Source of the DNA: Paraburkholderia ginsengiterrae
GTDB lineage: Bacteria > Pseudomonadota > Gammaproteobacteria > Burkholderiales > Burkholderiaceae
Direction of reading: 5' to 3'
Length of the DNA: 64,000 nt
NCBI RefSeq assembly: GCF_001645125.1
Contig: NZ_LXKA01000011.1
Coordinates: 124,001-188,000, forward strand
The translations under genes and the position numbers were made by a program. The notes beneath the pieces were generated by a model. It searched no databases and was not told where the DNA came from. It saw only the letters and a list, made by a program, of their open reading frames with translations. Each line of letters opens with the position of its first letter. Within the stretch, counting starts at the first letter, position 1. Below are positions 39,377 through 47,117 of the stretch, piece by piece.

Positions 39377-39829
39377 CTAGTGGTCCATGTAATCGTTGAG
39401 CGTGGTGCGCAGGCGGGTCAGGTCGTCGCGCAATTGAAGCAGGAAGTCGGGCGTCTGTTGGGTCGCACAGAGGATTTCCGCAGGCACTTCGCGCGCCTGG
39501 CGCTTGAGTGCCAAGCCGGCCTTGGTGAGACGGATATACACGAGGCGCTCATCGTCCACGCCGCGAACCCGCTCCAGAAGCCCTTGTGTCTCGAGGCGCT
39601 TGAGCAGCGGCGTGACCGTCGCCGGATCGAGGTTCAGGCGTGCGGCCATGTCCTTGACCGTGATGTCGTCGCTCTCCCAGAGCGCCAGCATGGCCAGATA
39701 TTGCGGGTAGGTCAGGCCCAGCTTGTCGAGTAGCGGCTTATACGCCTTCGTCATGGCGAGCGAGGTCGAATAGAGGGCGAAGCAGAGTTGCTCGTCGAGT
39801 GTGAAGGGCAAAGCCAGGCGCTGGGTCAT
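39377..39829 (-). CDS. ohrR: OhrR, MarR-family organic-peroxide sensor repressor
   Basis: The 150-residue MarR-type winged-helix protein has the sensing Cys near the N-terminus (Cys16 in LDEQLCFALYS), as in other OhrR proteins. The DNA-binding region is DMAARLNLDPATVTPLLKRL and the wing is VRGVDDERLVYIRLT. Oxidation of the Cys by organic peroxide releases DNA and induces ohr. The gene lies upstream of ohr with 173 bases between them. Its own promoter region carries three GTGCAAA repeats. Confidence 0.94.
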   Translation of the reverse strand: MTQRLALPFTLDEQLCFALYSTSLAMTKAYKPLLDKLGLTYPQYLAMLALWESDDITVKDMAARLNLDPATVTPLLKRLETQGLLERVRGVDDERLVYIRLTKAGLALKRQAREVPAEILCATQQTPDFLLQLRDDLTRLRTTLNDYMDH

Positions 39830-39839
39830 GATGCCTCCC

Positions 39840-39874
39840 GTGCAAAAAGAGTGTGCAAATCGATTGCGTGCAAA
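39840..39874 (-). promoter_or_regulatory. Candidate OhrR autoregulatory site upstream of ohrR
   Basis: GTGCAAA occurs three times (39840, 39853, 39868), and the near-palindrome GCAAATCGATTGC spans 39855-39867. The same heptamer flanks the ohr operator (39323-39329), supporting a shared regulator. Confidence 0.5.
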
Positions 39875-39996
39875 CTATTGTGCCGCAAATCGGCGTGCGA
39901 TGACGAGTGCGGCGGCAGACTGGGGGGCGTGGCGTAGACCGGGAAGGGGCGAAGACAAGTAGCAAAAACAAGCGCCGCCGTGAACGGGGCGTGTGG

Positions 39997-40019
39997 GCGG
40001 GCGCCAGAACAGCGCCCGC
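39997..40019 (-). terminator. Hairpin after the BPSS1780-type gene
   Basis: GCGGGCGC / GCGCCCGC with a 7-base loop lies 14 bases beyond the stop codon at 40033. No T tract follows, so termination strength is doubtful. Confidence 0.45.
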
Positions 40020-40032
40020 GCCGGAATGATGC

Positions 40033-40842
40033 TCAGGCCGCCGGCTTGTTGGTCGGCAGATCGGGTGTTTCGGGCGTCTGCACACCGAAGCAGCCGCGAT
40101 AGGTCGCGTAAAACGAGCAATACAGCATGGTCGTGACGATCATCGTGGCCGGCATCAGGATCGCGAACGCGAAGTCGCCCGCGCCCAGCGCCTGCATGAG
40201 CGCGGACAAACCGAGCGATACGGTCATGGCCACGGCGAACCACAGCGCGCCGAACACAATGAACGCCCCGCGGTTGCGCCAGCAACTGACGATGCTGAAG
40301 AACATGGCCTTGACGGGCGGCACGTCATGCCACGCGGCGAGGATCGGCGAGAACCAGAAGATCATCGCCACCGGCACGTAAAACGCGAAAGCCGTGATGA
40401 CCGCGAGCGGGATATTGCTGTTGGCGATCGCGTCCTGATCGAGCGCGGCGCCTCCGAGCATCACCTTCAGCAGCATGCCGCCGTCGGCGAGCGCGGAGCC
40501 TGCCAGCACCAGCGCCATGGCGACGACGTAAAGCACGCCGAGCACCAGCAGCCGTTTGGCGACCACCGGGCCGTAAGAGTGAAAACCGTCCACCAGAATG
40601 GTCGGGAACACCGGCTTGCCCGCAATCGTGTTGCGGCACGCCGCCATGAACCCGACCGCGACGCCAGGAATGAACGCGAGCGGCAGCACGCCGCCGATCA
40701 CCGGAATCTGCGACACGAGCGTCATTACCAGCAGATAGGTGAAGAACAGCGTCAGGAACGCGAGCGGGTTCTTGCGGAACAGCCAGATACCCTGCCGGAA
40801 CCATACATAGCCGGCTTTCGCGGGGACTTCGATCAGTTGCAT
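40033..40842 (-). CDS. BPSS1780-family membrane protein
   Basis: The 269-residue polytopic protein has about six hydrophobic segments, for example [20 protein letters not shown] and [20 protein letters not shown]. It matches the Burkholderiales family named after Burkholderia pseudomallei BPSS1780, whose function is unknown. Its start lies inside the 3' end of thrB (10-base overlap), so the two are very likely co-translated. Whether this reflects a role linked to threonine metabolism is not known. Confidence 0.85.
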   Translation of the reverse strand: MQLIEVPAKAGYVWFRQGIWLFRKNPLAFLTLFFTYLLVMTLVSQIPVIGGVLPLAFIPGVAVGFMAACRNTIAGKPVFPTILVDGFHSYGPVVAKRLLVLGVLYVVAMALVLAGSALADGGMLLKVMLGGAALDQDAIANSNIPLAVITAFAFYVPVAMIFWFSPILAAWHDVPPVKAMFFSIVSCWRNRGAFIVFGALWFAVAMTVSLGLSALMQALGAGDFAFAILMPATMIVTTMLYCSFYATYRGCFGVQTPETPDLPTNKPAA

Positions 40843-41828
40843 GGGATATGAATGCCAGGAAGTGCTACGCCGGACAGGCGTTCGCGCAGAATGCGCTCGA
40901 AATGGCCGGGATCGTGCGGTTTGAGCAGCTCGGCCGCGCGCGGCAAATGAAAATCATACAGGCGCGAGACCCAGAAGCGGTACGCGCCCGCACGCAGCAT
41001 GTCGCCCCAATGGCGGTTTTCTTCGGCGGTGAACGGGCGCACGGTCTGATAGGACCGCAGCAGGGCTTCGGTGCGCGCGTCGTCCAGTTTGCCGGTGGCG
41101 AGGTCGACGCACCAGTCGTTGACGGTGACCGCGACGTCGAACAGCCACTTGTCGCAGCCCGCGAAATAGAAGTCGAAGAAGCCGCCGAGGCGTACTTCGT
41201 GGCCGGTTTCCGGCGCGGCGTGCGCGAACATCGCGTTGTCGCGGAACAGATCGGCATGGCACGGGCCGCCGGGCAGCGCGGCGTAATCGGCGGAGGCGAA
41301 GAAGGCCTCCTGATGCGCCAGTTCGGACGACAGCAGCTCGCGTTGCGCGCCGTCGAGGAACGGCAGGACCGTCGGCACGGTCTCCTGCCACCACGGCAGG
41401 CTGCGCAGGTTCGGCTGGTAGCGGGGGTAATCGCGGCCCGCCAGGTGCATGCGCGCCAGCATGTGGCCGACTTCCGCGCAGTGTTCGACGCCCGGCGCCA
41501 GCTCCGGCGCGCCCTCGAGCTTGGTCACGATGGCGGCGGGCTTGCCATGCAAGGTGCCGAACAGCGCGCCGTCTTCGCGAGGCATGGGGTCCGGCACCGG
41601 CACGTGGTGCGCGGCCAGGTGCCGCATGAGTTCGAGGTAGAACGGCAGCTGTTCGGCCGTGAGCTTTTCGAAGATCGTGAGGACGTATTCGCCGCGCGTC
41701 GTCGTCAGAAAGAAGTTGCTGTTTTCAATACCGGAGGAAATGCCGCGAAAGTCGACGACATCGCCGAGATCGTAATGGCCCATCCATTCTGCGAGTTGGG
41801 ATTCGGTGACAGCGGTGAAGACAGCCAT
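40833..41828 (-). CDS. thrB: Homoserine kinase (ThrB, phosphotransferase-fold type)
   Basis: It phosphorylates L-homoserine with ATP for threonine synthesis. The 331-residue protein belongs to the aminoglycoside-phosphotransferase-like ThrB family found in beta- and gammaproteobacteria, not the GHMP type. Motifs are [20 protein letters not shown] (nucleotide-binding beta strands), [15 protein letters not shown] (catalytic loop) and [20 protein letters not shown] (metal-binding Asp region). The length is normal. It overlaps the BPSS1780-type gene downstream. Confidence 0.95.
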   Translation of the reverse strand: MAVFTAVTESQLAEWMGHYDLGDVVDFRGISSGIENSNFFLTTTRGEYVLTIFEKLTAEQLPFYLELMRHLAAHHVPVPDPMPREDGALFGTLHGKPAAIVTKLEGAPELAPGVEHCAEVGHMLARMHLAGRDYPRYQPNLRSLPWWQETVPTVLPFLDGAQRELLSSELAHQEAFFASADYAALPGGPCHADLFRDNAMFAHAAPETGHEVRLGGFFDFYFAGCDKWLFDVAVTVNDWCVDLATGKLDDARTEALLRSYQTVRPFTAEENRHWGDMLRAGAYRFWVSRLYDFHLPRAAELLKPHDPGHFERILRERLSGVALPGIHIPCN

Positions 41829-42067
41829 GCGGGAGACGTCAGATCAGGTTGGTCGGGCTGGCGCGGTGAGGGCCAGTGCGATGTGTGGCAAATGCGATGT
41901 CGGCAACGCGCGCTTCCGGAGCCGCGAAGCGCTGCGGCATATCGACACCGTACGGCCAGGGTAAGGCTCGGCAAGCAGGCTGAAGGCCCAGGGGGCGCCT
42001 CGTGAGCGTCCGGATCCGGGGCGGTGGCCTACACCGGGGGCGCCGCCCCGGCTTGGCAATCAATAAG

Positions 42068-42463
42068 TCAATAGGTCAGGTTCACCGACGGCAAGCGCGT
42101 GCTCGCGCGGCCGTTATCGCGCACGGTGGGCGACGTGTCGAGCGGTGCGCTCATCTGGTAGTGCGTGCCAAAATTCGAATGCACGTTGATTTCGACAGGC
42201 TTGCCTTTGTCACGGTATTCGGTGATTTCGGTGCCGTTGGCGCTGCGCTCGTGGAAGCTCGGCGTGCGCGGGACGTTGATTTCGACCTTCGAGCTGACCT
42301 CGGCGGCCGGACGATTGATCTTCGCCAGGTCTGGCAGACCCGCCCGTTCATTGGCGGATTGAGCGACGTCGGCAGGCGGAGTCTCATCGACAGGCTGGGC
42401 AGCCATCGCGGCGTTGCCAAAGGCGAGGGCCAGTGCAACGGCGACGGGAAGGAGCGGCTTCAT
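42068..42463 (-). CDS. DUF2782 exported small protein
   Basis: The 131-residue protein has a Sec signal (MKPLLPVAVALALAFGNAAM, cleavage after AMA-A) and the DUF2782 core (about 60-110) with EITEYRDKGKPVEINVHSNF and a following GTHYQM. The family is periplasmic and uncharacterised, and in related genomes it neighbours thrB and polA. The ATG at 42461-42463 follows GGAGAA. The frame is open 33 codons further upstream, but the signal peptide decides the start. Confidence 0.83.
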   Translation of the reverse strand: MKPLLPVAVALALAFGNAAMAAQPVDETPPADVAQSANERAGLPDLAKINRPAAEVSSKVEINVPRTPSFHERSANGTEITEYRDKGKPVEINVHSNFGTHYQMSAPLDTSPTVRDNGRASTRLPSVNLTY

Positions 42464-42657
42464 GGTGATTCTCCAATATGGTGCCCCGATTCTAGCAAAT
42501 CCAGCCTGGCCTTCGGGCGCGACCGCCTTATTTTGCGCCCCTTTCGCGCCGCATGCCGGCAATCCTGCGGGCCGGATGACGGCCTGTGCGGGAAGGCTCG
42601 CCAGGACATATGGCGATCATGGGTTCCGTGGTAATGTGGTCTCATCAATCGAGGCGA

Positions 42658-44190
42658 ATGACGATGAACAACGATACCAATCAACGCGCGGTGCAGACTC
42701 CCGCCAACAGCTTCCCAACCGAATCCTTTGCCGACGCCGCCGAGGCCGTTACCCGCCTCTCAGCGATCTACGAAGCGAACACTTCGTTCCTGCGCGACGC
42801 CTTCGCGCGCTACCGCCGCAACGAGCTGTTCGAACGCCGGGTGCGCGCCTGCTACCCGTTCGTGCGAGTGTGCACTGAAGTGAACACGCATATCGACTCG
42901 CGCCGTTCGTACGGCTTTGTGGCGGGGCCGGGCGTGTTCGAGACGACCGTCACGCGGCCGGATCTGTTCGGCAATTACTATCGCGAGCAATTGCGCCTGC
43001 TAGCGAAGAACCACCACGTGCAGATCGAAGTCGGCGTGTCGGAACAGCCGATTCCAATTCATTTCGCTTTCGCCGAGGGCATTCACCTCGAGGGCGATCT
43101 GGACCGCGAGCGTCTGTTCCTGATGCGCGACGTATTCGACACGCCGGACCTCGCGCTGCTCGACGACCGCATTGTCAATGGCACCTATGAGCCGCCGCCG
43201 GGCGAGCCGCATCCGCTCGCGCTGTTCACGGCGGCGCGGGTCGATTTCTCGCTGCATCGGCTGAAGCACTATACGGCGACATCGCCAACGCATTGCCAGA
43301 ACTACGTGCTGTACACGAACTACCAGTTCTATATCGACGAGTTCGTCAAACTCGGCCGCACGATGATGGCTCATACCGACGACGCGGAACTGCGCGCCTA
43401 TCGCAGCGAGTACACCTCGTTCGTCGAGCCCGGCGACGTAATCACCTACAACGAGAATCTCGGCGAACAGGCGCAGGAAGGCACGGCGCCGCCGCGTCTG
43501 CCGCAAATGCCGGCGTATCACCTGAAGCGCGCGGACGGCAGCGGCATCACGATGGTCAACATCGGGGTTGGACCGTCGAATGCGAAGACCATTACCGATC
43601 ACATCGCCGTGCTGCGTCCGCATGCGTGGGTCATGCTCGGCCACTGCGCGGGTCTGCGCAATACGCAGCGTCTCGGCGACTATGTGCTGGCGCACGGCTA
43701 TGTGCGCGAGGATCACGTGCTCGACGCCGATTTGCCGCTGTGGGTGCCGATTCCGGCGCTCGCCGAAGTGCAGGTGGCGCTGGAGCGCGCGGTCGCGCAG
43801 GTCACGCAACTGGACGGCGCCGAATTGAAGCGCGTGATGCGCACGGGCACGGTGGCGAGCGTGGACAACCGCAACTGGGAATTGCGCGATCACCGCGAGC
43901 CGGTGCAGCGGCTGTCGCAAAGCCGCGCGGTGGCGCTCGATATGGAAAGCGCGACGATCGCCGCCAACGGTTTCCGTTTTCGGGTGCCTTACGGCACCTT
44001 GCTGTGCGTGTCGGACAAGCCCTTGCACGGCGAACTGAAGCTGCCCGGCATGGCGGATCAGTTCTATCGCGCGCAGGTCGATCAGCATTTGCAGATCGGT
44101 GTGAAGGCTATGGAGTTGCTGCGGATGAACGGGCTGCATCGCTTGCATAGTCGCAAGCTGCGCAGCTTTGCGGAAGTGGCGTTTCAATAA
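42658..44190 (+). CDS. amn: AMP nucleosidase
   Basis: It hydrolyses AMP to adenine and ribose 5-phosphate, affecting adenylate balance. The protein has about 510 residues with an N-terminal Amn-specific domain and a C-terminal phosphorylase-like domain containing NIGVGPSNAKTITDHIAVLR and HAWVMLGHCAGLRNTQRLGD. The catalytic region includes VALDMESATIAANGFRFRVP. E. coli Amn has 484 residues. The start could be ATG 42658 or ATG 42664. The GAGG site at 42651-42654 is better spaced for the second. Confidence 0.93.
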   Translation: MTMNNDTNQRAVQTPANSFPTESFADAAEAVTRLSAIYEANTSFLRDAFARYRRNELFERRVRACYPFVRVCTEVNTHIDSRRSYGFVAGPGVFETTVTRPDLFGNYYREQLRLLAKNHHVQIEVGVSEQPIPIHFAFAEGIHLEGDLDRERLFLMRDVFDTPDLALLDDRIVNGTYEPPPGEPHPLALFTAARVDFSLHRLKHYTATSPTHCQNYVLYTNYQFYIDEFVKLGRTMMAHTDDAELRAYRSEYTSFVEPGDVITYNENLGEQAQEGTAPPRLPQMPAYHLKRADGSGITMVNIGVGPSNAKTITDHIAVLRPHAWVMLGHCAGLRNTQRLGDYVLAHGYVREDHVLDADLPLWVPIPALAEVQVALERAVAQVTQLDGAELKRVMRTGTVASVDNRNWELRDHREPVQRLSQSRAVALDMESATIAANGFRFRVPYGTLLCVSDKPLHGELKLPGMADQFYRAQVDQHLQIGVKAMELLRMNGLHRLHSRKLRSFAEVAFQ

Positions 44191-44203
44191 GCGGGTTTTT
44201 ATC

Positions 44204-44228
44204 AGGTGCGGGCCGGCCGCCCGCACCT
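44204..44228. terminator. Hairpin between convergent amn and chromate genes
   Basis: AGGTGCGGGC / GCCCGCACCT with a 5-base loop sits between the two stop codons. Neither side is followed by a T tract, so it may mark both 3' ends without being a textbook terminator. Confidence 0.5.
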
Positions 44229-44238
44229 AAAACAGCAC

Positions 44239-44769
44239 CTACATTTGCCCGAACCCCGTCAGCCCGATCAAGCTGCCGGCGGCCAGCAGCCACAGCGGAT
44301 GAATGCGCGTCTTCATCGCCATGACGGCGGTGAAAGCGGTGATCGCCCACGCAATCGCGGTCGGGTCCGACGCCTCGGCGATCAACGCCGCACTTGCCGC
44401 CACGATGCCAGCCGTGACCGGCACCAGTCCCATCTGTGCATAGCGCCGCCACGGGCGGTCTTTGAAGCGCTCCCATGCATGCAGCGCGAGGATCGTCACG
44501 AGCGATGACGGCCCGAACTTCGCCACCGACGCCACCAGCATCCCCGCCCAACCCGCCACGTGCCAGCCCACCAACGTAACGACCATCAGATTCGGCCCCG
44601 GCGCGGCTTGCGCGAGCGCGAACAAGGCGCTGAACTCGCTGGCCGGCATCCAGTGATGCACGTCCACCACCTGACGCTGCATCTCCGGAAGAATCGTATT
44701 GCCGCCGCCGAACGCGAGCAGTGAAAGCTGGCTGAAAATGACGGCGAGGGAAACGAGCGTGTCGTTCAT
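44239..44769 (-). CDS. Chromate transporter subunit (C-terminal-half type)
   Basis: The 176-residue membrane protein is one of two short-chain CHR proteins encoded in tandem. It shows the family motif FGGGNTILPEMQRQVVDVH and the PGPNLMVVTLVGWHVAGWAG stretch in the hydrophobic core. Long ChrA proteins are fusions of two such halves, and here the halves are separate genes overlapping as ATGA (44766-44769). The pair probably works as a heterodimer exporting chromate or another oxyanion. Whether it gives chromate resistance is not shown. Confidence 0.88.
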   Translation of the reverse strand: MNDTLVSLAVIFSQLSLLAFGGGNTILPEMQRQVVDVHHWMPASEFSALFALAQAAPGPNLMVVTLVGWHVAGWAGMLVASVAKFGPSSLVTILALHAWERFKDRPWRRYAQMGLVPVTAGIVAASAALIAEASDPTAIAWAITAFTAVMAMKTRIHPLWLLAAGSLIGLTGFGQM

Positions 44770-45335
44770 CGTGCTCTCCTCGACGCGATGTAGATGCTGA
44801 GCGGCGTCAGTACCAGCATGGTGGGCAGAAGCGGCAGCCGCATGATCGCAATCGCGATGAAGCCGAGCACCGCGATAAGCGCGGCCATCGGGTCATGCCG
44901 CAACGGCAGCAGGATTTTCACGGCCATCGAGATCAACAGGCCGGCCGCGGCGGCCGCGAGACCTGCAAACAGATGGCGCACGTGCGGGTCGTTTTGCGTG
45001 TGTTCGTACAGCACGCCGAGGCCGATCACCACCAGCGATGGACCGGCGATCAGCCCGAGCAGGCCGGCCAGCGCGCCCGGCACGCCGCGAAAGCGCATGC
45101 CCATAGCCACCGAGAGATTGATGACATTGCCGCCCGGCAAGAATTGGCAAAGGCCCAGCAGGTCGGTGAATTCTTTGGCGCTCAGCCAGCGGCGTTGTTC
45201 GACCAAGGCGCGCCGCGCCAGCGGCAGCGCGCCGCCGAATGAGATCAGCCCAAGGCCGAGAAAGCCGCCAAAAATTTCCCGCAATGTGGGTGGCGTAGCC
45301 AATGATGGCTCGGTCGAAGTGAGATCTTGGTCCAT
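44766..45335 (-). CDS. Chromate transporter subunit (N-terminal-half type)
   Basis: This 189-residue partner has the CHR motif LGLISFGGALPLARRALVEQ and LCQFLPGGNVINLSVAMGMR (the PGP/PGG-type loop), with about five membrane helices. I chose ATG 45333-45335 (MDQDLTSTEPSLATPPTLRE). The open frame extends upstream across the start of the divergent LysR gene and has no family similarity there. It forms an operon with the second half. Confidence 0.88.
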   Translation of the reverse strand: MDQDLTSTEPSLATPPTLREIFGGFLGLGLISFGGALPLARRALVEQRRWLSAKEFTDLLGLCQFLPGGNVINLSVAMGMRFRGVPGALAGLLGLIAGPSLVVIGLGVLYEHTQNDPHVRHLFAGLAAAAAGLLISMAVKILLPLRHDPMAALIAVLGFIAIAIMRLPLLPTMLVLTPLSIYIASRRAR

Positions 45336-45432
45336 ATCGAGAAGCTTGCAGTTCAAGCTCAGGAGGGTAGCGCCGAACTGGCGGCGCGCAAAACGATTTT
45401 TGGGCGCGCGCTTGTGATCTAGAATCACAAGC

Positions 45433-46350
45433 ATGGCTCGCAATCTCCCTCCCTTTCCGGCGCTGCGCGCCTTCGAAGCCGCGGCGCGGCATGAAAGCTT
45501 TACGGCTGCGGCGAACGAATTGCATGTGACGCACGGTGCAATCAGCCGGCAAGTCGCGGCGTTCGAAACATGGCTGGGCGTGCAGGTGTTCCAGCGCCGC
45601 GGCAAGCGCGTGCGTCTGACCGGCGATGGCCGCCGCTATCTGTCCACCGTGCAGGCCGCGTTCGACAGCATCGCGCTCGCCACGGATCAGTTGCGCGATA
45701 CGGGTGTCGTCCACGTGCTGCGCGTGAATGCGCTGCCCACGTTTGCGATGAAGTGGCTGCTGCCACGGCTGCATCAATTCCAGCGCAAGGTGCCGAACGT
45801 GGAGTTGAGATTGGCCACGTCGAACGCTCCGGTAGAAACGCTGGACAGCTTCGATGTGGCGGTGCGGCGCGGTCCGGCGCATTGGCCCAACTGCGTGAGC
45901 GGTCATTTTCTTGGCGAGAGCGAGATTCCGGTCTGCAGTCCCGCGCTATTGCAGCGCTCGCCGATCAAAGTCGCCGACGATCTCGCGCGGCATGTGCTGC
46001 TGCATTCCGACACGCGGCCGGACGCCTGGGGCAACTGGTTATCGGCGGCGGGGGTGACGGCCCGGTGCCGCAAGAAGCAATCGTTCGATCACTTCTACCT
46101 GGCCTTGCAGGCAGCAGTGGATGGTCTTGGTGTGGCGCTCGGGCCATTGCCGCTGCTCGCGGATGAACTGGCTTCGGGGCGGCTCGTGGTGCCGCTGGCG
46201 GGTCCGCGTATCGATGCGCGCGGCTACTGGTGGGTGGCGAGGCGAGAGGTTGCGCAGGCGCCGCTGGTGGCGCAGTTCTGTGAGTGGCTGCAAGCGCAAG
46301 GCGATCAGAATGACCAAGCGGAAGCGAGCGGCCAGGAGGCCGCCCGCTGA
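45433..46350 (+). CDS. LysR-family regulator (GcvA-like), probably of the chromate transporter
   Basis: The 305-residue protein has a winged helix (about 8-65; FTAAANELHVTHGAISRQVA) and a LysR effector domain with NALPTFAMKWLLPRLHQFQ, typical of the GcvA/AmpR-like branch. It is divergent from the two chromate genes across 97 bases, so local control is likely. The signal is unknown. The C-terminus contains a GCGGCC-AGGA-GGCCGC hairpin just before the stop, facing the convergent LOG gene. Confidence 0.88.
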   Translation: MARNLPPFPALRAFEAAARHESFTAAANELHVTHGAISRQVAAFETWLGVQVFQRRGKRVRLTGDGRRYLSTVQAAFDSIALATDQLRDTGVVHVLRVNALPTFAMKWLLPRLHQFQRKVPNVELRLATSNAPVETLDSFDVAVRRGPAHWPNCVSGHFLGESEIPVCSPALLQRSPIKVADDLARHVLLHSDTRPDAWGNWLSAAGVTARCRKKQSFDHFYLALQAAVDGLGVALGPLPLLADELASGRLVVPLAGPRIDARGYWWVARREVAQAPLVAQFCEWLQAQGDQNDQAEASGQEAAR

Positions 46351-46372
46351 TATTCACGGTGCGTTCGCAACG

Positions 46373-47116
46373 TTACAGATAGAACATCCGGTCTTCGTCC
46401 GACTTGGCCGGATGCGGTTCGGCTTCTTCGCGGTCTTCATAGAACTTCAGCACTGCTTCGAGCACCTGATCCGGATCGTCGATGACCTGCATGAGGTCCA
46501 TGTCGGTCGGATTGATCAGGCCCATCGGCAAGAGCGAGTTCCTGAACCACGCAAGCAGGCCTTCCCAGAACTCGCCGCCCACCAGAATGATCGGCACGTG
46601 GCGCGACTTCTTGGTCTGGATCAGCGTGAGGACTTCAGCGAGTTCGTCCAGCGTGCCGAAGCCGCCCGGCATCACGATCACCGCATCCGAATTCTTCACG
46701 AACGTGACTTTGCGCGTGAAGAAATGGCGGAAGCGCAACGAGATGTCTTGCCACTGATTGCCCGATTGCTCATGCGGCAATTCGATGTTCAGTCCGACCG
46801 AAGGTGCCTTGCCGGCATGCGCGCCCTTGTTGGCCGCTTCCATGATGCCCGGGCCGCCGCCGGAGATCACCGCGAAGCCGGCATCCGACAGCTTGCGCGC
46901 GATTTGCGTGGCGAGCTTGTAGTAAGGCGAGTTCGGTTTCAGGCGCGCCGAACCGTAAATGCTGACCGCCGGGCGAATCTCCGAGAGGTACTCGGTCGCC
47001 TCGATAAACTCTGCCATAATCGTGAACATCTGCCACGATGCGCGCGCCTTTTTGGCCGTTGCGCGCTCTTGATCTGCGAGTGATCGCAGACTCGGAATCA
47101 CTTTTCTCTTAGTCAT
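46373..47116 (-). CDS. LOG-family protein (TIGR00730-type nucleotide-binding)
   Basis: The 247-residue Rossmann-like protein carries the LOG signature MPGGFGTLDELAEV, the preceding FVKNSDAVIV strand and the nucleotide-binding SGGGPGIMEAANKGAHAG. Family enzymes cleave the N-glycosidic bond of nucleoside 5'-monophosphates, either in cytokinin activation or purine salvage (PpnN type). It converges on the LysR gene. Its ATG (47114-47116) is one base from the polA ATG on the other strand. The ribosome site is weak (CAGG). Confidence 0.88.
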   Translation of the reverse strand: MTKRKVIPSLRSLADQERATAKKARASWQMFTIMAEFIEATEYLSEIRPAVSIYGSARLKPNSPYYKLATQIARKLSDAGFAVISGGGPGIMEAANKGAHAGKAPSVGLNIELPHEQSGNQWQDISLRFRHFFTRKVTFVKNSDAVIVMPGGFGTLDELAEVLTLIQTKKSRHVPIILVGGEFWEGLLAWFRNSLLPMGLINPTDMDLMQVIDDPDQVLEAVLKFYEDREEAEPHPAKSDEDRMFYL

Positions 47117-47117
47117 A

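Noticed and set aside
43000-44226. Minus-strand open frame of about 400 codons opposite amn
   Set aside because: Antisense shadow; the plus-strand AMP nucleosidase is unmistakable.
44204-44228. Canonical Rho-independent terminator after amn
   Set aside because: The stem is strong, but neither strand has a T tract after it, so I list it only as a probable 3' hairpin.
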